From an uncultured Collinsella sp. (lineage in GTDB: Bacteria > Actinomycetota > Coriobacteriia > Coriobacteriales > Coriobacteriaceae): a DNA stretch of 48,956 bases. The notes under the pieces are model-generated. The model was given only the letters and a program-made list of their open reading frames with translations. It was not told where the DNA came from and ran no database searches. Of the stretch, positions 30,877 to 38,950 are shown one piece after another; position 1 is the first letter of the stretch, and the number at the start of each line of letters is the position of its first letter. Position numbers and translations under genes: made by a program. The stretch spans positions 1 through 48,956 of the forward strand of contig UQIL01000019.1 of assembly GCA_900541025.1 (NCBI GenBank). Direction: 5' to 3'.

Positions 30877-31977
30877 TTACTCATCCATGAGATAGTAGTG
30901 GCCCAGCGCGTCGGCACCCAGGATGGCGTTTGCGACCATCTCGGGCGTCACCTCAAACGGCATGTTGCACATGGTGTCATCGGGCGCGCAGGCGGCCTCG
31001 GCAACAATCATGGCCTGCTCGCGCGTAAGCTCGGCAACGCCAAGTTCCTTCATCGTGACCGGCAGGCCCAGCTCAATGCAGAAGCCCAAGACTTCCTCGA
31101 GCTTCTCGGTCGGGGCATCCTCGAGTACCAGCTGGACGATGGTGCCAAAGGCGACCTTCTCGCCGTGATACATGCCGTGGCACTCGGGCAGCATCGTCAG
31201 GCCATTGTGGATGGCATGGGCCGCAGCGAGGCCCGAGCTCTCAAAGCCAATGCCCGAAAGCAGCGTATTGGCCTCGATGATGTGCTCCACGGCAGGCGTC
31301 AGCGCGCCCTTCTCCAACGCAACCTTGGCCTTCACGCCATCGGCCATAAGCGTCTCGTAGCAGAGCTTGGCGAGCGCCAGGCCGGCCATTCCGCCCTTGC
31401 CGCCGGCGCAAGTGCCACCGTCGGCATCGTGCGTCGCCTGGGCCTCAAAGTAGGTTGCGAGCGCATCGCCCATACCGGAAACCGTCAGGCGCACCGGGCT
31501 CGCCGCGATAACCGTCGTATCCATCAGGACAATGTTGGGGTTTGCCTTAAGGAAGAGATATTTATCGAACTGGCCGTCATCGGTGTAGAGCACCGAAAGT
31601 GCCGAGCACGGTGCATCGGTCGAGGCGATGGTGGGGCAAATGATAACCGGGGACTCCAGGTAGTAGGCAACGGCCTTGGCGGTGTCGAGGATCTTGCCGC
31701 CACCGACACCGACGATGATGTCGCAACCGTTGTCGCGCGCGAGCGCAACCAGGCGATCGACCTCGCCCTTGGAGCACTCGCCGTTAAAGTCCTCAAACAG
31801 CAGCTCGGCCTTGGCCTCGGCAAAACCACCCTCGATCTTGGCACCGACGCGCTTCTTGCCCGAAGGCGTCACGATGACGAGGGCCTTAGCACCGAGCGGC
31901 TCGACATAGGAGCCGAGCTTGGCGAGCTCGTCCGGGCCCTGGATGTACTTGCTGGGGCTATTGAAGATTGCAGCCAT
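30877..31977 (-). CDS. gldA: Glycerol dehydrogenase
   Basis: 366 residues. NAD-binding GVGGGKILDTAKAV, catalytic-metal aspartate in SGMGDALATYFEAQ, histidines in AAAHAIHNG and HGMYHGEKVAFG correspond to the D/H/H Zn site of bacterial glycerol dehydrogenases. Start block FNSPSKYIQGPDELAKLGSYV and C-terminal ILGADALGHYYL also fit GldA. It oxidises glycerol to dihydroxyacetone with NAD+, or reduces dihydroxyacetone and related ketones in fermentation. It follows an iron alcohol dehydrogenase after a terminator, suggesting a locus for alcohol/polyol redox balancing. Confidence 0.9.
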   Translation of the reverse strand: MAAIFNSPSKYIQGPDELAKLGSYVEPLGAKALVIVTPSGKKRVGAKIEGGFAEAKAELLFEDFNGECSKGEVDRLVALARDNGCDIIVGVGGGKILDTAKAVAYYLESPVIICPTIASTDAPCSALSVLYTDDGQFDKYLFLKANPNIVLMDTTVIAASPVRLTVSGMGDALATYFEAQATHDADGGTCAGGKGGMAGLALAKLCYETLMADGVKAKVALEKGALTPAVEHIIEANTLLSGIGFESSGLAAAHAIHNGLTMLPECHGMYHGEKVAFGTIVQLVLEDAPTEKLEEVLGFCIELGLPVTMKELGVAELTREQAMIVAEAACAPDDTMCNMPFEVTPEMVANAILGADALGHYYLMDE

Positions 31978-32000
31978 TTTTATCCCATTCTCTGATAAAT

Positions 32001-32040
32001 AAAAAGAAAGGGGCTCCGTACGGATACGTGCGGAGCCCCT
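32001..32040 (-). terminator. Terminator of the iron alcohol dehydrogenase gene
   Basis: AGGGGCTCCG (32009-32018) pairs with CGGAGCCCCT (32031-32040); on the minus strand TTTCTTTTTATTT follows. Confidence 0.9.
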
Positions 32041-32061
32041 CGTTACGATAACAAGAGTCGA

Positions 32062-33285
32062 TTAGAAATCGATGTCGGTGTCGTAGTAGCAGGCCTTGAG
32101 GATCTTCTCGAAGTCGGCAGCCTTGGTCTCACGCGGGTTCTCGGGCGTGCAGGCGTCCTGCTCGGCGTTCGCGGCGATCTCGGGCAGCTTGGCGAGGAAC
32201 TCCTCCTCGGAAACCATCTGCGGGTTCTCGGCGTCGACCTTCACGCCACCATTCGCGTAATCCTTGATGGACTGCGGAATGTTGAGCTGGTCGTTGAGGT
32301 CGCGAATCTTCTGGACGAGTGCAGCGATGAGCTCCTCGTTGGTCTCGCCGGGAAGGTGCAGGATCTCCTTGGCCACGTAAGCGTAACGCTCGGCAGCACG
32401 CGGGTCCTTGGAGTTCCACTGGATGACCTTGCCCAGGTACATGGCGTTAGCGGCACCGTGGATGATGTGACCGTTCTCAAAGGCTGCACCGGTCTTGTGA
32501 GCCATGGAGTGAACGATGCCGAGCAGGCCCGAGGAGAAGGCGATACCGGCGATGCACTGAGCCTCGTGCATGTGCTGACGGGCTTCATGGTCGCCAGCAT
32601 AGGACTTGGGCAGCCACTCGACGATCTCGCGGATGCCGTGCAGAGCGTTGGCGTCGGTGAACATAGAGGCGCAGGTGGAAACGTAGGCCTCCATGCAGTG
32701 GGTCAGAGCGTCCATGCCGGTATGAGCGCACAGCTTGGCGGGCATGGTGTAGGTGAGCTCGGGGTCGACGATGGCGACATCAGGGGTGATGTTGAAGTCG
32801 GCCAGCGGGTACTTGATGCCCTTTTCGTAATCCGTGATGACGGAGAATGCGGTGACCTCGGTAGCGGTGCCGGAGGTAGAGGAAATGGCGCAGAAGTGAG
32901 CCTTCTGACGCAGCTCGGGGAAGCTGAACGGCTGGATAATGTTGTCGAAGGACTCCTCGGGATACTCGTAGAAGACCCACATGGCCTTAGCGGCATCGAT
33001 GGGCGAACCGCCACCGATAGCAACGATCCAGTCGGGCTCGAAGTCGCGCATAGCGGCTGCGCCCTTCATGACGGTCTCGATGGAGGGATCGGACTCGACG
33101 CCCTCGAACAGCTTGACCTCCATGCCGGCCTCTTTGAGGTCGGCCTCAACGTCCTGCAGGAACCCGCCGCGGCGCATAGAGCTGCCGCCAGAAACGATGA
33201 TGGCCTTCTTGCCCTTGAGGTTCTTCACCTCGTGGCGAGCGCCCTCACCAAAGTACAGATCGCGAGGATTGGTAAAACGTCCCAT
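32062..33285 (-). CDS. Iron-containing alcohol dehydrogenase
   Basis: 407 residues from ATG 33285 with AGGAGG upstream; an earlier in-frame start is not conserved. The NAD-binding motif GGGSPIDAAKAM (about 93-104) is followed by the iron site: aspartate and histidine in AHTGMDALTHCMEAYVS and histidines in GIVHSMAHKTGAAFENGHIIHG. This is the class found as the C-terminal half of AdhE and in butanol dehydrogenases. It would reduce aldehydes to alcohols with NAD(P)H in mixed fermentation. The leader has a perfect 9-bp dyad at 33326-33352. Confidence 0.88.
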   Translation of the reverse strand: MGRFTNPRDLYFGEGARHEVKNLKGKKAIIVSGGSSMRRGGFLQDVEADLKEAGMEVKLFEGVESDPSIETVMKGAAAMRDFEPDWIVAIGGGSPIDAAKAMWVFYEYPEESFDNIIQPFSFPELRQKAHFCAISSTSGTATEVTAFSVITDYEKGIKYPLADFNITPDVAIVDPELTYTMPAKLCAHTGMDALTHCMEAYVSTCASMFTDANALHGIREIVEWLPKSYAGDHEARQHMHEAQCIAGIAFSSGLLGIVHSMAHKTGAAFENGHIIHGAANAMYLGKVIQWNSKDPRAAERYAYVAKEILHLPGETNEELIAALVQKIRDLNDQLNIPQSIKDYANGGVKVDAENPQMVSEEEFLAKLPEIAANAEQDACTPENPRETKAADFEKILKACYYDTDIDF

Positions 33286-33785
33286 ACTGTGCCTCCTAAA
33301 CAAGCCCCTCTTAGACTTGCGTATATAACGGAGCACCCGATTGGCTCCGTTAGGACCGTTTTGCGCGTTGCCGGCGATGACAATGCGCGATGTCTAAACG
33401 TCTCAATGCTCAGACAAACACTATTTTACCGTTCTGGTTGGTCAGTTATTCACCTAAAGCCAACAATGATGAAACGTTTTTTCTATCCCTGAAGACCCTT
33501 ATGGGGCATTCATACTCCCAAGCTGGGCAAACGTTTTATCAAGGTTGACCACATATCCCGGGCAGGGCTGTGCCCCTCCAAAATGCGCCCCGTTCGCCGC
33601 CAAAAATCGACCGTTTGCGGCACCGTGATACCACTCGGCCGTCCAAGGTGCCGACATTTGTGCGACATCCGTCTTCGTGGTGCAAAGGTGCAAGTCCAAG
33701 TGCGGCACCCCCGGTGTGCCACATGCGGGTAAACTAGAACCTTATATAGAGACATTTGAACCCTAACCGCAGCAAAGGAGGCCCC
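33286..33785. other. 500-base intergenic region with a leader dyad
   Basis: TAACGGAGC (33326-33334) and GCTCCGTTA (33344-33352) form a perfect 9-bp stem with a 9-base loop, 41 bases upstream of the alcohol dehydrogenase start; it could be an operator or leader hairpin. The rest holds no gene I can support. For the rightward gene, TGCGGGTAAACT near 33725-33736 looks like an extended -10, and AAAGGAGG at 33775-33782 is its RBS. Confidence 0.45.
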
Positions 33786-34862
33786 ATGGCATTCGATCCC
33801 ATTCAAGAGGATTGCCATCGCCTCGTTCTTGAGGCCTTGCGCCGCGACAATATCCCGCTCACCGACGGTGCCGCCGTAGAGCGTCTGATGGAACAATTCA
33901 CCCGCAACCCTGCACCGCTCATCGTGCACGACCGCGACCGCGCCGGGCACCTCATTGCCAAGGTGGTCGAGGCTGTCGACTACCGCATCCCCTTTATCCC
34001 CGACGACGCCCAGGCAGAGCAAGAAGAAGCCGCAGCCGAGAACATGCTCCGCGAGGCAGCCGCGCTCGATCCGGCCAACTGGGATGCCCAGCGCATGCTG
34101 ACGGCGCTCACCGCCGAATCCAACGAGGAATACGTGCAATATCTGGTGTCCAAGTGCGACGAGGTGGAGCACGATCTGGCGCTCAAGATTGCCTCGGCGC
34201 AGGACCCCTACGAGCGCGAGGCCGCAGGCGACCTGACCCGCCGTCCCTACCTGCGCTGGCTTGCCGCCTTGGCATCGCGCGCGCTCATTAGCGGCCGCTA
34301 CCGTATGTCGCTGGATGCCGCGAATCGCAGCCTCGACTTTGCGCCCAACGACCCCGCCGGCGTCCGCCATACTGCGATGCTTGCCATGGCAAAGCTCGAA
34401 TACCCTGCCGAGGAGCTCAAGCGTTTTCGTTCTGCCCACTCCGTGCCCTATCTTGCCAACACGCCGCTGCGCCGCCGTCCCAAGGACGCAGAGCGCGACC
34501 TAGACCCATGGACGCTCATCGCGCTGATGAGCGCTGCCTGGCGCGAGCTGGACTACGAAGGCGCCGAGCACTACTTGCGCATCCTCGCACGCTCGTGCCC
34601 GCACGCGGCCGAAGCGCTCTACTTCCAAACCGAGTTTCCCGATGGCGTCTATGCCCGCGTCAACGTGGGTGCAGGCTCCACCGACGAGCTCGTCCTTGCA
34701 CTCTCCGAGGCGACACCGGTACTGCAGGAGGGCCTGGGCGCGCCCGACAACGCCAGCTTTGCCGCCTGGGTCGCCACCAACGACATCGTGCGCTCCCAGA
34801 TCGACGAGCGCATACTGCGGGCGGCCGAGCAGGGCTTACCGTTTAAGGGAGGAGACCTCTAA
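33786..34862 (+). CDS. TPR-like helical-repeat protein, first of a pair
   Basis: 358 residues from ATG 33786 (AAAGGAGG upstream). It is almost all helical; ALASRALISGRYRMSLDAANRSLDFAPNDPAG and following MLAMAKLEYPAEELKRF have the A-x3-G-x-Y-x2-A / P spacing of tetratricopeptide repeats. No membrane segment or catalytic motif is visible. Similar protein pairs, some named ST7-like, occur in this class as I recall, with unknown function. It shares its stop with the next start (TAATG), indicating tight coupling. Confidence 0.7.
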   Translation: MAFDPIQEDCHRLVLEALRRDNIPLTDGAAVERLMEQFTRNPAPLIVHDRDRAGHLIAKVVEAVDYRIPFIPDDAQAEQEEAAAENMLREAAALDPANWDAQRMLTALTAESNEEYVQYLVSKCDEVEHDLALKIASAQDPYEREAAGDLTRRPYLRWLAALASRALISGRYRMSLDAANRSLDFAPNDPAGVRHTAMLAMAKLEYPAEELKRFRSAHSVPYLANTPLRRRPKDAERDLDPWTLIALMSAAWRELDYEGAEHYLRILARSCPHAAEALYFQTEFPDGVYARVNVGAGSTDELVLALSEATPVLQEGLGAPDNASFAAWVATNDIVRSQIDERILRAAEQGLPFKGGDL

Positions 34863-35905
34863 TGGATCCGAGCGTCTACATCCCCGCCTACCTGGAGCGC
34901 ACCTATCTGGCGTCGCACCCCGAGCTCACCGATGCAGCACGCGAGCTTGTCCATAACGACATTAGTGCGAATCCCCAAAAGTATGCGCAGTCCGAGCATG
35001 CTCAGGCGCTGCTGTCCTATGCCGGTGTTCATCGCCACCTGCTCGACGAGCTCCATCGCATCGAGGACATGGGCAGCGACGAGGAGTTCGAGCAGACGCG
35101 CAACCGCCTGTTCGACGATATGCGTGATGAACTGCTCAAGATCGTCCGCATCGATGCGCATGTCCTCGATGCCCAGCTGCTCGCCATCATTTTGGCGGAC
35201 ACGCCCGTCGACGCCTGCCTGGGCGACCTGATGAAGCTCGAGACGAGCACGGCCGACTACCTGCAACAGAGCGTGCCCGGGTTTGATATGGAGGCCCCGC
35301 ACTACTGGGCCAATAATGTTTTGGCCGACGGTGTCACCGCAGCGGACCTTACCGTGAGCGAGCCGGCCCTTATCGGGTGGCTTCACACACTCGAGGCCAT
35401 CTCGCAGCTGTGCATGGCGAGCGCCCGCTACCGTGCTGCCGCCAACTACGCTCGCCGCGTTCTTAAGGCGGAAGGCTATCCCACCCGAGCCGCCGGCACC
35501 GTGCTGCTCGCCCTCGCTCGCTTGGAAGACCAGGACGGCTTTTTTGCCCTGGCACATCAGCTCGAGGAACAGATGGGGGCAGACGCACTCGAAAACTCTC
35601 CTTGGTACCTGCTCGCCCGCACGATTCTGCTGTTCAAAACAAACAAGATGCGCCCGGCGACGCGCGCGCTGCGTGAGTTCGCTAACCGTTGCGAAGGTGG
35701 CGCGTTCTTCTTGCTGAACCCCATGTACCAGACGCCGTATCTTCCCTGCCGACCCGAGCCGCGCGACCCCTGGGACCTCTCGCACCAGGCGGTTTGGGAA
35801 GCCGACGGCATTATCTCGGACACCCCCGACTTTGCCTCCTGGGCCAACGCCTGCGAAGATGTGTCGCAGCTTGCCCAGGAATTTGCGCGCCGCTACGGAT
35901 TTTAG
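34862..35905 (+). CDS. TPR-like helical-repeat protein, second of a pair
   Basis: 347 residues, same size and architecture as the preceding gene. The repeat-like block LCMASARYRAAANYARRVLKAEGYPTRAAG (about 180-210) and LLALARLEDQDGFFALAHQLEEQ is followed by an ending W-E-A-D-G-I-I-S-D-T-P-D-F-A-S-W that parallels A-P-D-N-A-S-F-A-A-W near the end of the first. The two are probably old duplicates acting together. They stand just upstream of the peptidoglycan-amidation gene, with 45 bases between. Confidence 0.7.
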   Translation: MDPSVYIPAYLERTYLASHPELTDAARELVHNDISANPQKYAQSEHAQALLSYAGVHRHLLDELHRIEDMGSDEEFEQTRNRLFDDMRDELLKIVRIDAHVLDAQLLAIILADTPVDACLGDLMKLETSTADYLQQSVPGFDMEAPHYWANNVLADGVTAADLTVSEPALIGWLHTLEAISQLCMASARYRAAANYARRVLKAEGYPTRAAGTVLLALARLEDQDGFFALAHQLEEQMGADALENSPWYLLARTILLFKTNKMRPATRALREFANRCEGGAFFLLNPMYQTPYLPCRPEPRDPWDLSHQAVWEADGIISDTPDFASWANACEDVSQLAQEFARRYGF

Positions 35906-35950
35906 TGACGCACTCGACCCGACTATGTCATCTATGTTAGGAACGGCTTC

Positions 35951-38128
35951 ATGAACCTCCGCTCATCTCTCGCCTGCACCTCGAGCGATATCGCCCGCTG
36001 GGGACTGCGCTCTGTCCTCAAACGCCAGGGTGGCGTGCTTCCCGGCCGTATCGCCATGAAGATCGACCCCGAGCTGCTAAGCGACCTCGCAAGCCTAGTC
36101 GACCGCAGCGTGGTGATCACCGGCACCAACGGCAAGACCACCACCTCCAACCTCATCGCCGACGCAGTTGCTGCCAGCGGCGCTACCGTGGTGTGCAACC
36201 GTGCCGGCAACAATATGGAGCCTGGCGTGGTGGGTGCTCTGCTCGAGGCCCGCGTCGGCCTTAAGCACACCAGCAGCGGCAAGCGCGTGGGCGTTTTTGA
36301 GTGCGACGAGCTCTACACCGTACGCGTTCTGCCCAAGCTCAAGCCGACGTACTTTGTGCTGCTCAACCTGTTCCGCGACCAGCTGGACCGTTACGGCGAG
36401 ATCGACCATACCCAAGACGTCATCGCCCACGCGCTGGAGCTTTCACCGGCAACGACGCTCATCTACAACGCAGACGACCCGCTGTGCGCCTCGATCGCCA
36501 CGCGCGTTCCCAATGCAAGCATCGCCTTTGGCATCGACGGTGCCACGGGCACCGAGTCCGACCGCATTAGCGACTCGCGTTTTTGCTCACAGTGCAACGC
36601 ACCGTTGGAGTACGACTATGTGCAGTACGGACAGCTTGGCGCATACCATTGCCCCTCGTGCGGCTGGACCCGCCCTGGGCTTGTCCGTCGCGTGACGAGC
36701 GTGGAGCTCGGCTGCGACGGCTACGGCTTTGACCTGGTCTTTGGATCTACGCCCGACGCGGCTGCCGTGCACATCGCCACACGCTACAACGGCCTGTATA
36801 TGGTCTACAACGTAGCCGCAGCCTTCTTCGCCGCCCACGAGCTGGGCGTAGACACCGCACGCCTGCAGCCCACGCTCGACGCCTACGTGCCAGCAGGTGG
36901 TCGCATGGGCCGTTGGAATATCGCCGGCCGAACCGTCGAGGCAAACCTGGCCAAAAATCCCGTGGGCTTCGATCGACAAATCCAGTCCATCAAGACGGCA
37001 GGCGGCAGACTCTGCGCGTTCTTCCTCAACGACAACGACGCCGACGGCCACGATGTCTCGTGGATCTACGACGTCGACTTTGAGCGCATCGCCGATACAA
37101 CGGGGCTTGTCGCCTTTGCCGGCGGCACGCGCGCGCACGACATGCAGGTGCGCCTCAAGTACGCCGGCATCGATGCCGCGATTATCTCGAATATCGAGCA
37201 GGCGATCGGTGCCGTTGCGGATGAAGCCGCCGGCGACACTTTCTATGCCGTCGCCAACTACACGGCCTTTCCGCCGCTGGTCAAGGAGCTCGACGAGCTT
37301 AAAGGCACCGATGCGGCTACGGTTGCCGCCCACGCTGCAACGTGCGCCGATGGCAGTGCCGTCCCCGTCGGCGTCGCGCCGACCGAGCTTTCGCGCCCCC
37401 TGCGCATCGTCTATCTGTACCCCGATGCCCTCAACCTCTACGGCGACGGCGGCAATGTCATCGCCCTCGAGCGCCGCTGCGCCTGGCGCGGCATCCCCGT
37501 TCGCGTGGACGAGGTCCGCATGGGCGAGGCGCTCGATCTCACCGACGCCGATATCGTCATGATGGGCGGCGGCTCCGATCGCGACCAGCTGGCCGTGGCG
37601 CACGAGCTGCTCGCTCAAAAAGACAAGGTTGCGGCCTATGTTGAGGACGGCGGCTCGTTGCTTGCTATCTGCGGCAGCTATCAGCTACTCGGCCGTTCGT
37701 ACTACATGGGTGAAGATCGCATCGAGGGCTTGGGCGTCATTGCCGCCGAAACTGTACGCGGCTCCGACCGACTGATCGGCAACGTCGCCGTCAAGACCGA
37801 CCTGGCACCCGAGCCCTTTGTAGGATTCGAGAACCACGGCGGCCGCACTCTGCTCGACGCAGATGCCACGCCACTCGGAACGTCCGTCGTCACGGGCACC
37901 GGCAACAACGGCGACGATGGCTTTGAGGGCCTGATCTACAAGGGCGTCATCGGCACGTACCTGCATGGCCCGGCGCTGCCCAAGAACCCCGAACTCGCCG
38001 ACTGGCTGATCGCGCACGCCCTCGAGCGCCGCGGCGATGCGCAGGCCACGGCCCTGCTGCCGCTCAAAACCCTCGACGACACCTACGAGCACGCCGCCCA
38101 CGACGCCGCCATGAAGCTCCTCCCCTAA
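35951..38128 (+). CDS. Fused MurT-GatD lipid II glutamate amidotransferase
   Basis: 725 residues. The MurT part (1 to about 455) has Mur-ligase P-loop GTNGKTTT (58-65), CNRAGNNMEPG, a Zn ribbon with Cys pairs C-S-Q-C and C-P-S-C (about 211-242) and the C-terminal DUF1727 region ending NYTAFPPLVKEL. A short Thr/Ala linker leads to GatD (about 478-725), a class I-type glutaminase with nucleophile Cys in AICGSYQLLG (about 573) and His in GTYLHGPALPKNP (about 672). Together they amidate D-Glu at position 2 of the lipid II stem peptide at the cytoplasmic membrane. In staphylococci and streptococci the subunits are separate genes; here one polypeptide without a stop carries both. Confidence 0.92.
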   Translation: MNLRSSLACTSSDIARWGLRSVLKRQGGVLPGRIAMKIDPELLSDLASLVDRSVVITGTNGKTTTSNLIADAVAASGATVVCNRAGNNMEPGVVGALLEARVGLKHTSSGKRVGVFECDELYTVRVLPKLKPTYFVLLNLFRDQLDRYGEIDHTQDVIAHALELSPATTLIYNADDPLCASIATRVPNASIAFGIDGATGTESDRISDSRFCSQCNAPLEYDYVQYGQLGAYHCPSCGWTRPGLVRRVTSVELGCDGYGFDLVFGSTPDAAAVHIATRYNGLYMVYNVAAAFFAAHELGVDTARLQPTLDAYVPAGGRMGRWNIAGRTVEANLAKNPVGFDRQIQSIKTAGGRLCAFFLNDNDADGHDVSWIYDVDFERIADTTGLVAFAGGTRAHDMQVRLKYAGIDAAIISNIEQAIGAVADEAAGDTFYAVANYTAFPPLVKELDELKGTDAATVAAHAATCADGSAVPVGVAPTELSRPLRIVYLYPDALNLYGDGGNVIALERRCAWRGIPVRVDEVRMGEALDLTDADIVMMGGGSDRDQLAVAHELLAQKDKVAAYVEDGGSLLAICGSYQLLGRSYYMGEDRIEGLGVIAAETVRGSDRLIGNVAVKTDLAPEPFVGFENHGGRTLLDADATPLGTSVVTGTGNNGDDGFEGLIYKGVIGTYLHGPALPKNPELADWLIAHALERRGDAQATALLPLKTLDDTYEHAAHDAAMKLLP

Positions 38129-38134
38129 CGCCCC

Positions 38135-38173
38135 AACCACCACAAAGGGGACAGGCACCTTTGTGGTGGTTTT
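38135..38173 (+). terminator. Terminator of murT-gatD
   Basis: A perfect 14-bp stem AACCACCACAAAGG (38135-38148) and its complement (38158-38171) with loop GGACAGGCA, followed by TTTT. A partial copy of its 3' arm with T run (GTGGTGGTTTTT) recurs near 38362. Confidence 0.9.
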
Positions 38174-38185
38174 GACCCGTCCCAG

Positions 38186-38329
38186 CGGTTTGTCTCAATC
38201 TGTAACATCTAGACCGTTAAAAGTCGTCTTACTGTTACAGAATGAGATGTTCGTCCCGACGCCTGCCTTTTGTCTCGATCTGTAACACATAGAGCCGATT
38301 TATCAGCCCAGATGTTACAGGTTGAGATG
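38186..38329. repeat. Two tandem copies of a palindromic intergenic repeat
   Basis: Unit 1 (about 38186-38249) and unit 2 (about 38266-38329) each start TTTGTCTC[AG]ATCTGTAACA and end TGTTACAG..TGAGATG, the ends being near-complements. Each would fold into a long hairpin of about 60 bases with a variable centre. Such paired units are typical of dispersed REP-like repeats; distribution in the genome is not visible from one window. Confidence 0.65.
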
Positions 38330-38389
38330 TTTGATGATCGGGATAGAGAGCCAGCTCCTATGTGGTGGTTTTTCAGTTTGCCAACGATA

Positions 38390-38418
38390 TGTGAACGGCT
38401 AAAAAAGTCTGCTATACT
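38390..38418 (+). promoter_or_regulatory. tRNA-Glu promoter
   Basis: TATACT at 38413-38418 ends ten bases before the tRNA 5' end. The -35 at 38390-38395 (TGTGAA, 17-base spacer) is poor, as is acceptable for a consensus -10. Confidence 0.55.
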
Positions 38419-38428
38419 CTTTCCCGCT

Positions 38429-38505
38429 GTCCCCATCGTCTAGCGGCCAAGGACGCCACCCTTTCAAGGTGGATATCGCGGGTTCGAATCCCGCTGGGGG
38501 CACCA
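38429..38505 (+). tRNA. tRNA-Glu (anticodon UUC)
   Basis: GTCCCCA pairs with TGGGGGC in the acceptor stem; the anticodon arm CCACC-CTTTCAA-GGTGG carries TTC; the T arm is CGCGG-GTTCGAATC-CCGC-like. Discriminator A and CCA are encoded at the 3' end (38503-38505). A terminator follows. Confidence 0.96.
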
Positions 38506-38517
38506 TTTGAAATGTGA

Positions 38518-38548
38518 AGCCCGTTACCAATTCGGTAGCGGGCTTTTT
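38518..38548 (+). terminator. Terminator of tRNA-Glu
   Basis: AGCCCGTTACC, a 5-base loop and GGTAGCGGGCT (one G-T pair) followed by TTTTT. Confidence 0.88.
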
Positions 38549-38611
38549 GCTACCGATATGCCGGGATTCGGACCCGGCAGGGTGCGGATCCCGGCATCTT
38601 CCGATGGACCA

Positions 38612-38828
38612 TGGGCAAAAAATGGCAAATATGAGTACTGTTACCGATTTAGTAACAGCGATTTCATGCCTTCAGAAATCGATTTAGACGTCAGGTGTCC
38701 TACGGCGGAAGAATTGCAGACGTTTATCGGCTAAGTACTTGGACATATGTTGCGTAACACTGCATATTTTGCAAATAAATAATGCTACAGGACTTGTGAC
38801 AGTACTCATATTTGACGTTTTTTGCCCA
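38612..38828. repeat. 217-bp segment with 33-bp terminal inverted repeats
   Basis: The first 33 bases (TGGGCAAAAAATGGCAAATA and on to 38644) are repeated in inverted orientation at 38796-38828 with 30 of 33 identities. The inside is AT-rich and codes for nothing I can support. Size and ends resemble a miniature inverted-repeat element, although no target duplication is obvious. Remaining bases to 38950 contain only the glnN terminator. Confidence 0.6.
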
Positions 38829-38885
38829 CAACCCTTTATACCTAGGCGAATCGGCGGCAAAACGGGCTTCAAAGCGCCCTTCGCA

Positions 38886-38920
38886 AACAAAACCGGGGCC
38901 CGCATGATGCGGACCCCGGC
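38886..38920 (-). terminator. Terminator of the glutamine synthetase gene
   Basis: CCGGGGCCCGCAT (38893-38905) pairs with ATGCGGACCCCGG (38907-38919) with one wobble; on the minus strand TTTTGTTTG follows. Confidence 0.85.
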
Positions 38921-38950
38921 TCAATACCGTGACGATATGTCAGTTACGCT

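Noticed and set aside
38507..38734. 75-codon frame after tRNA-Glu
   Set aside because: Overlaps the tRNA terminator and the inverted-repeat element; no RBS, no domain.
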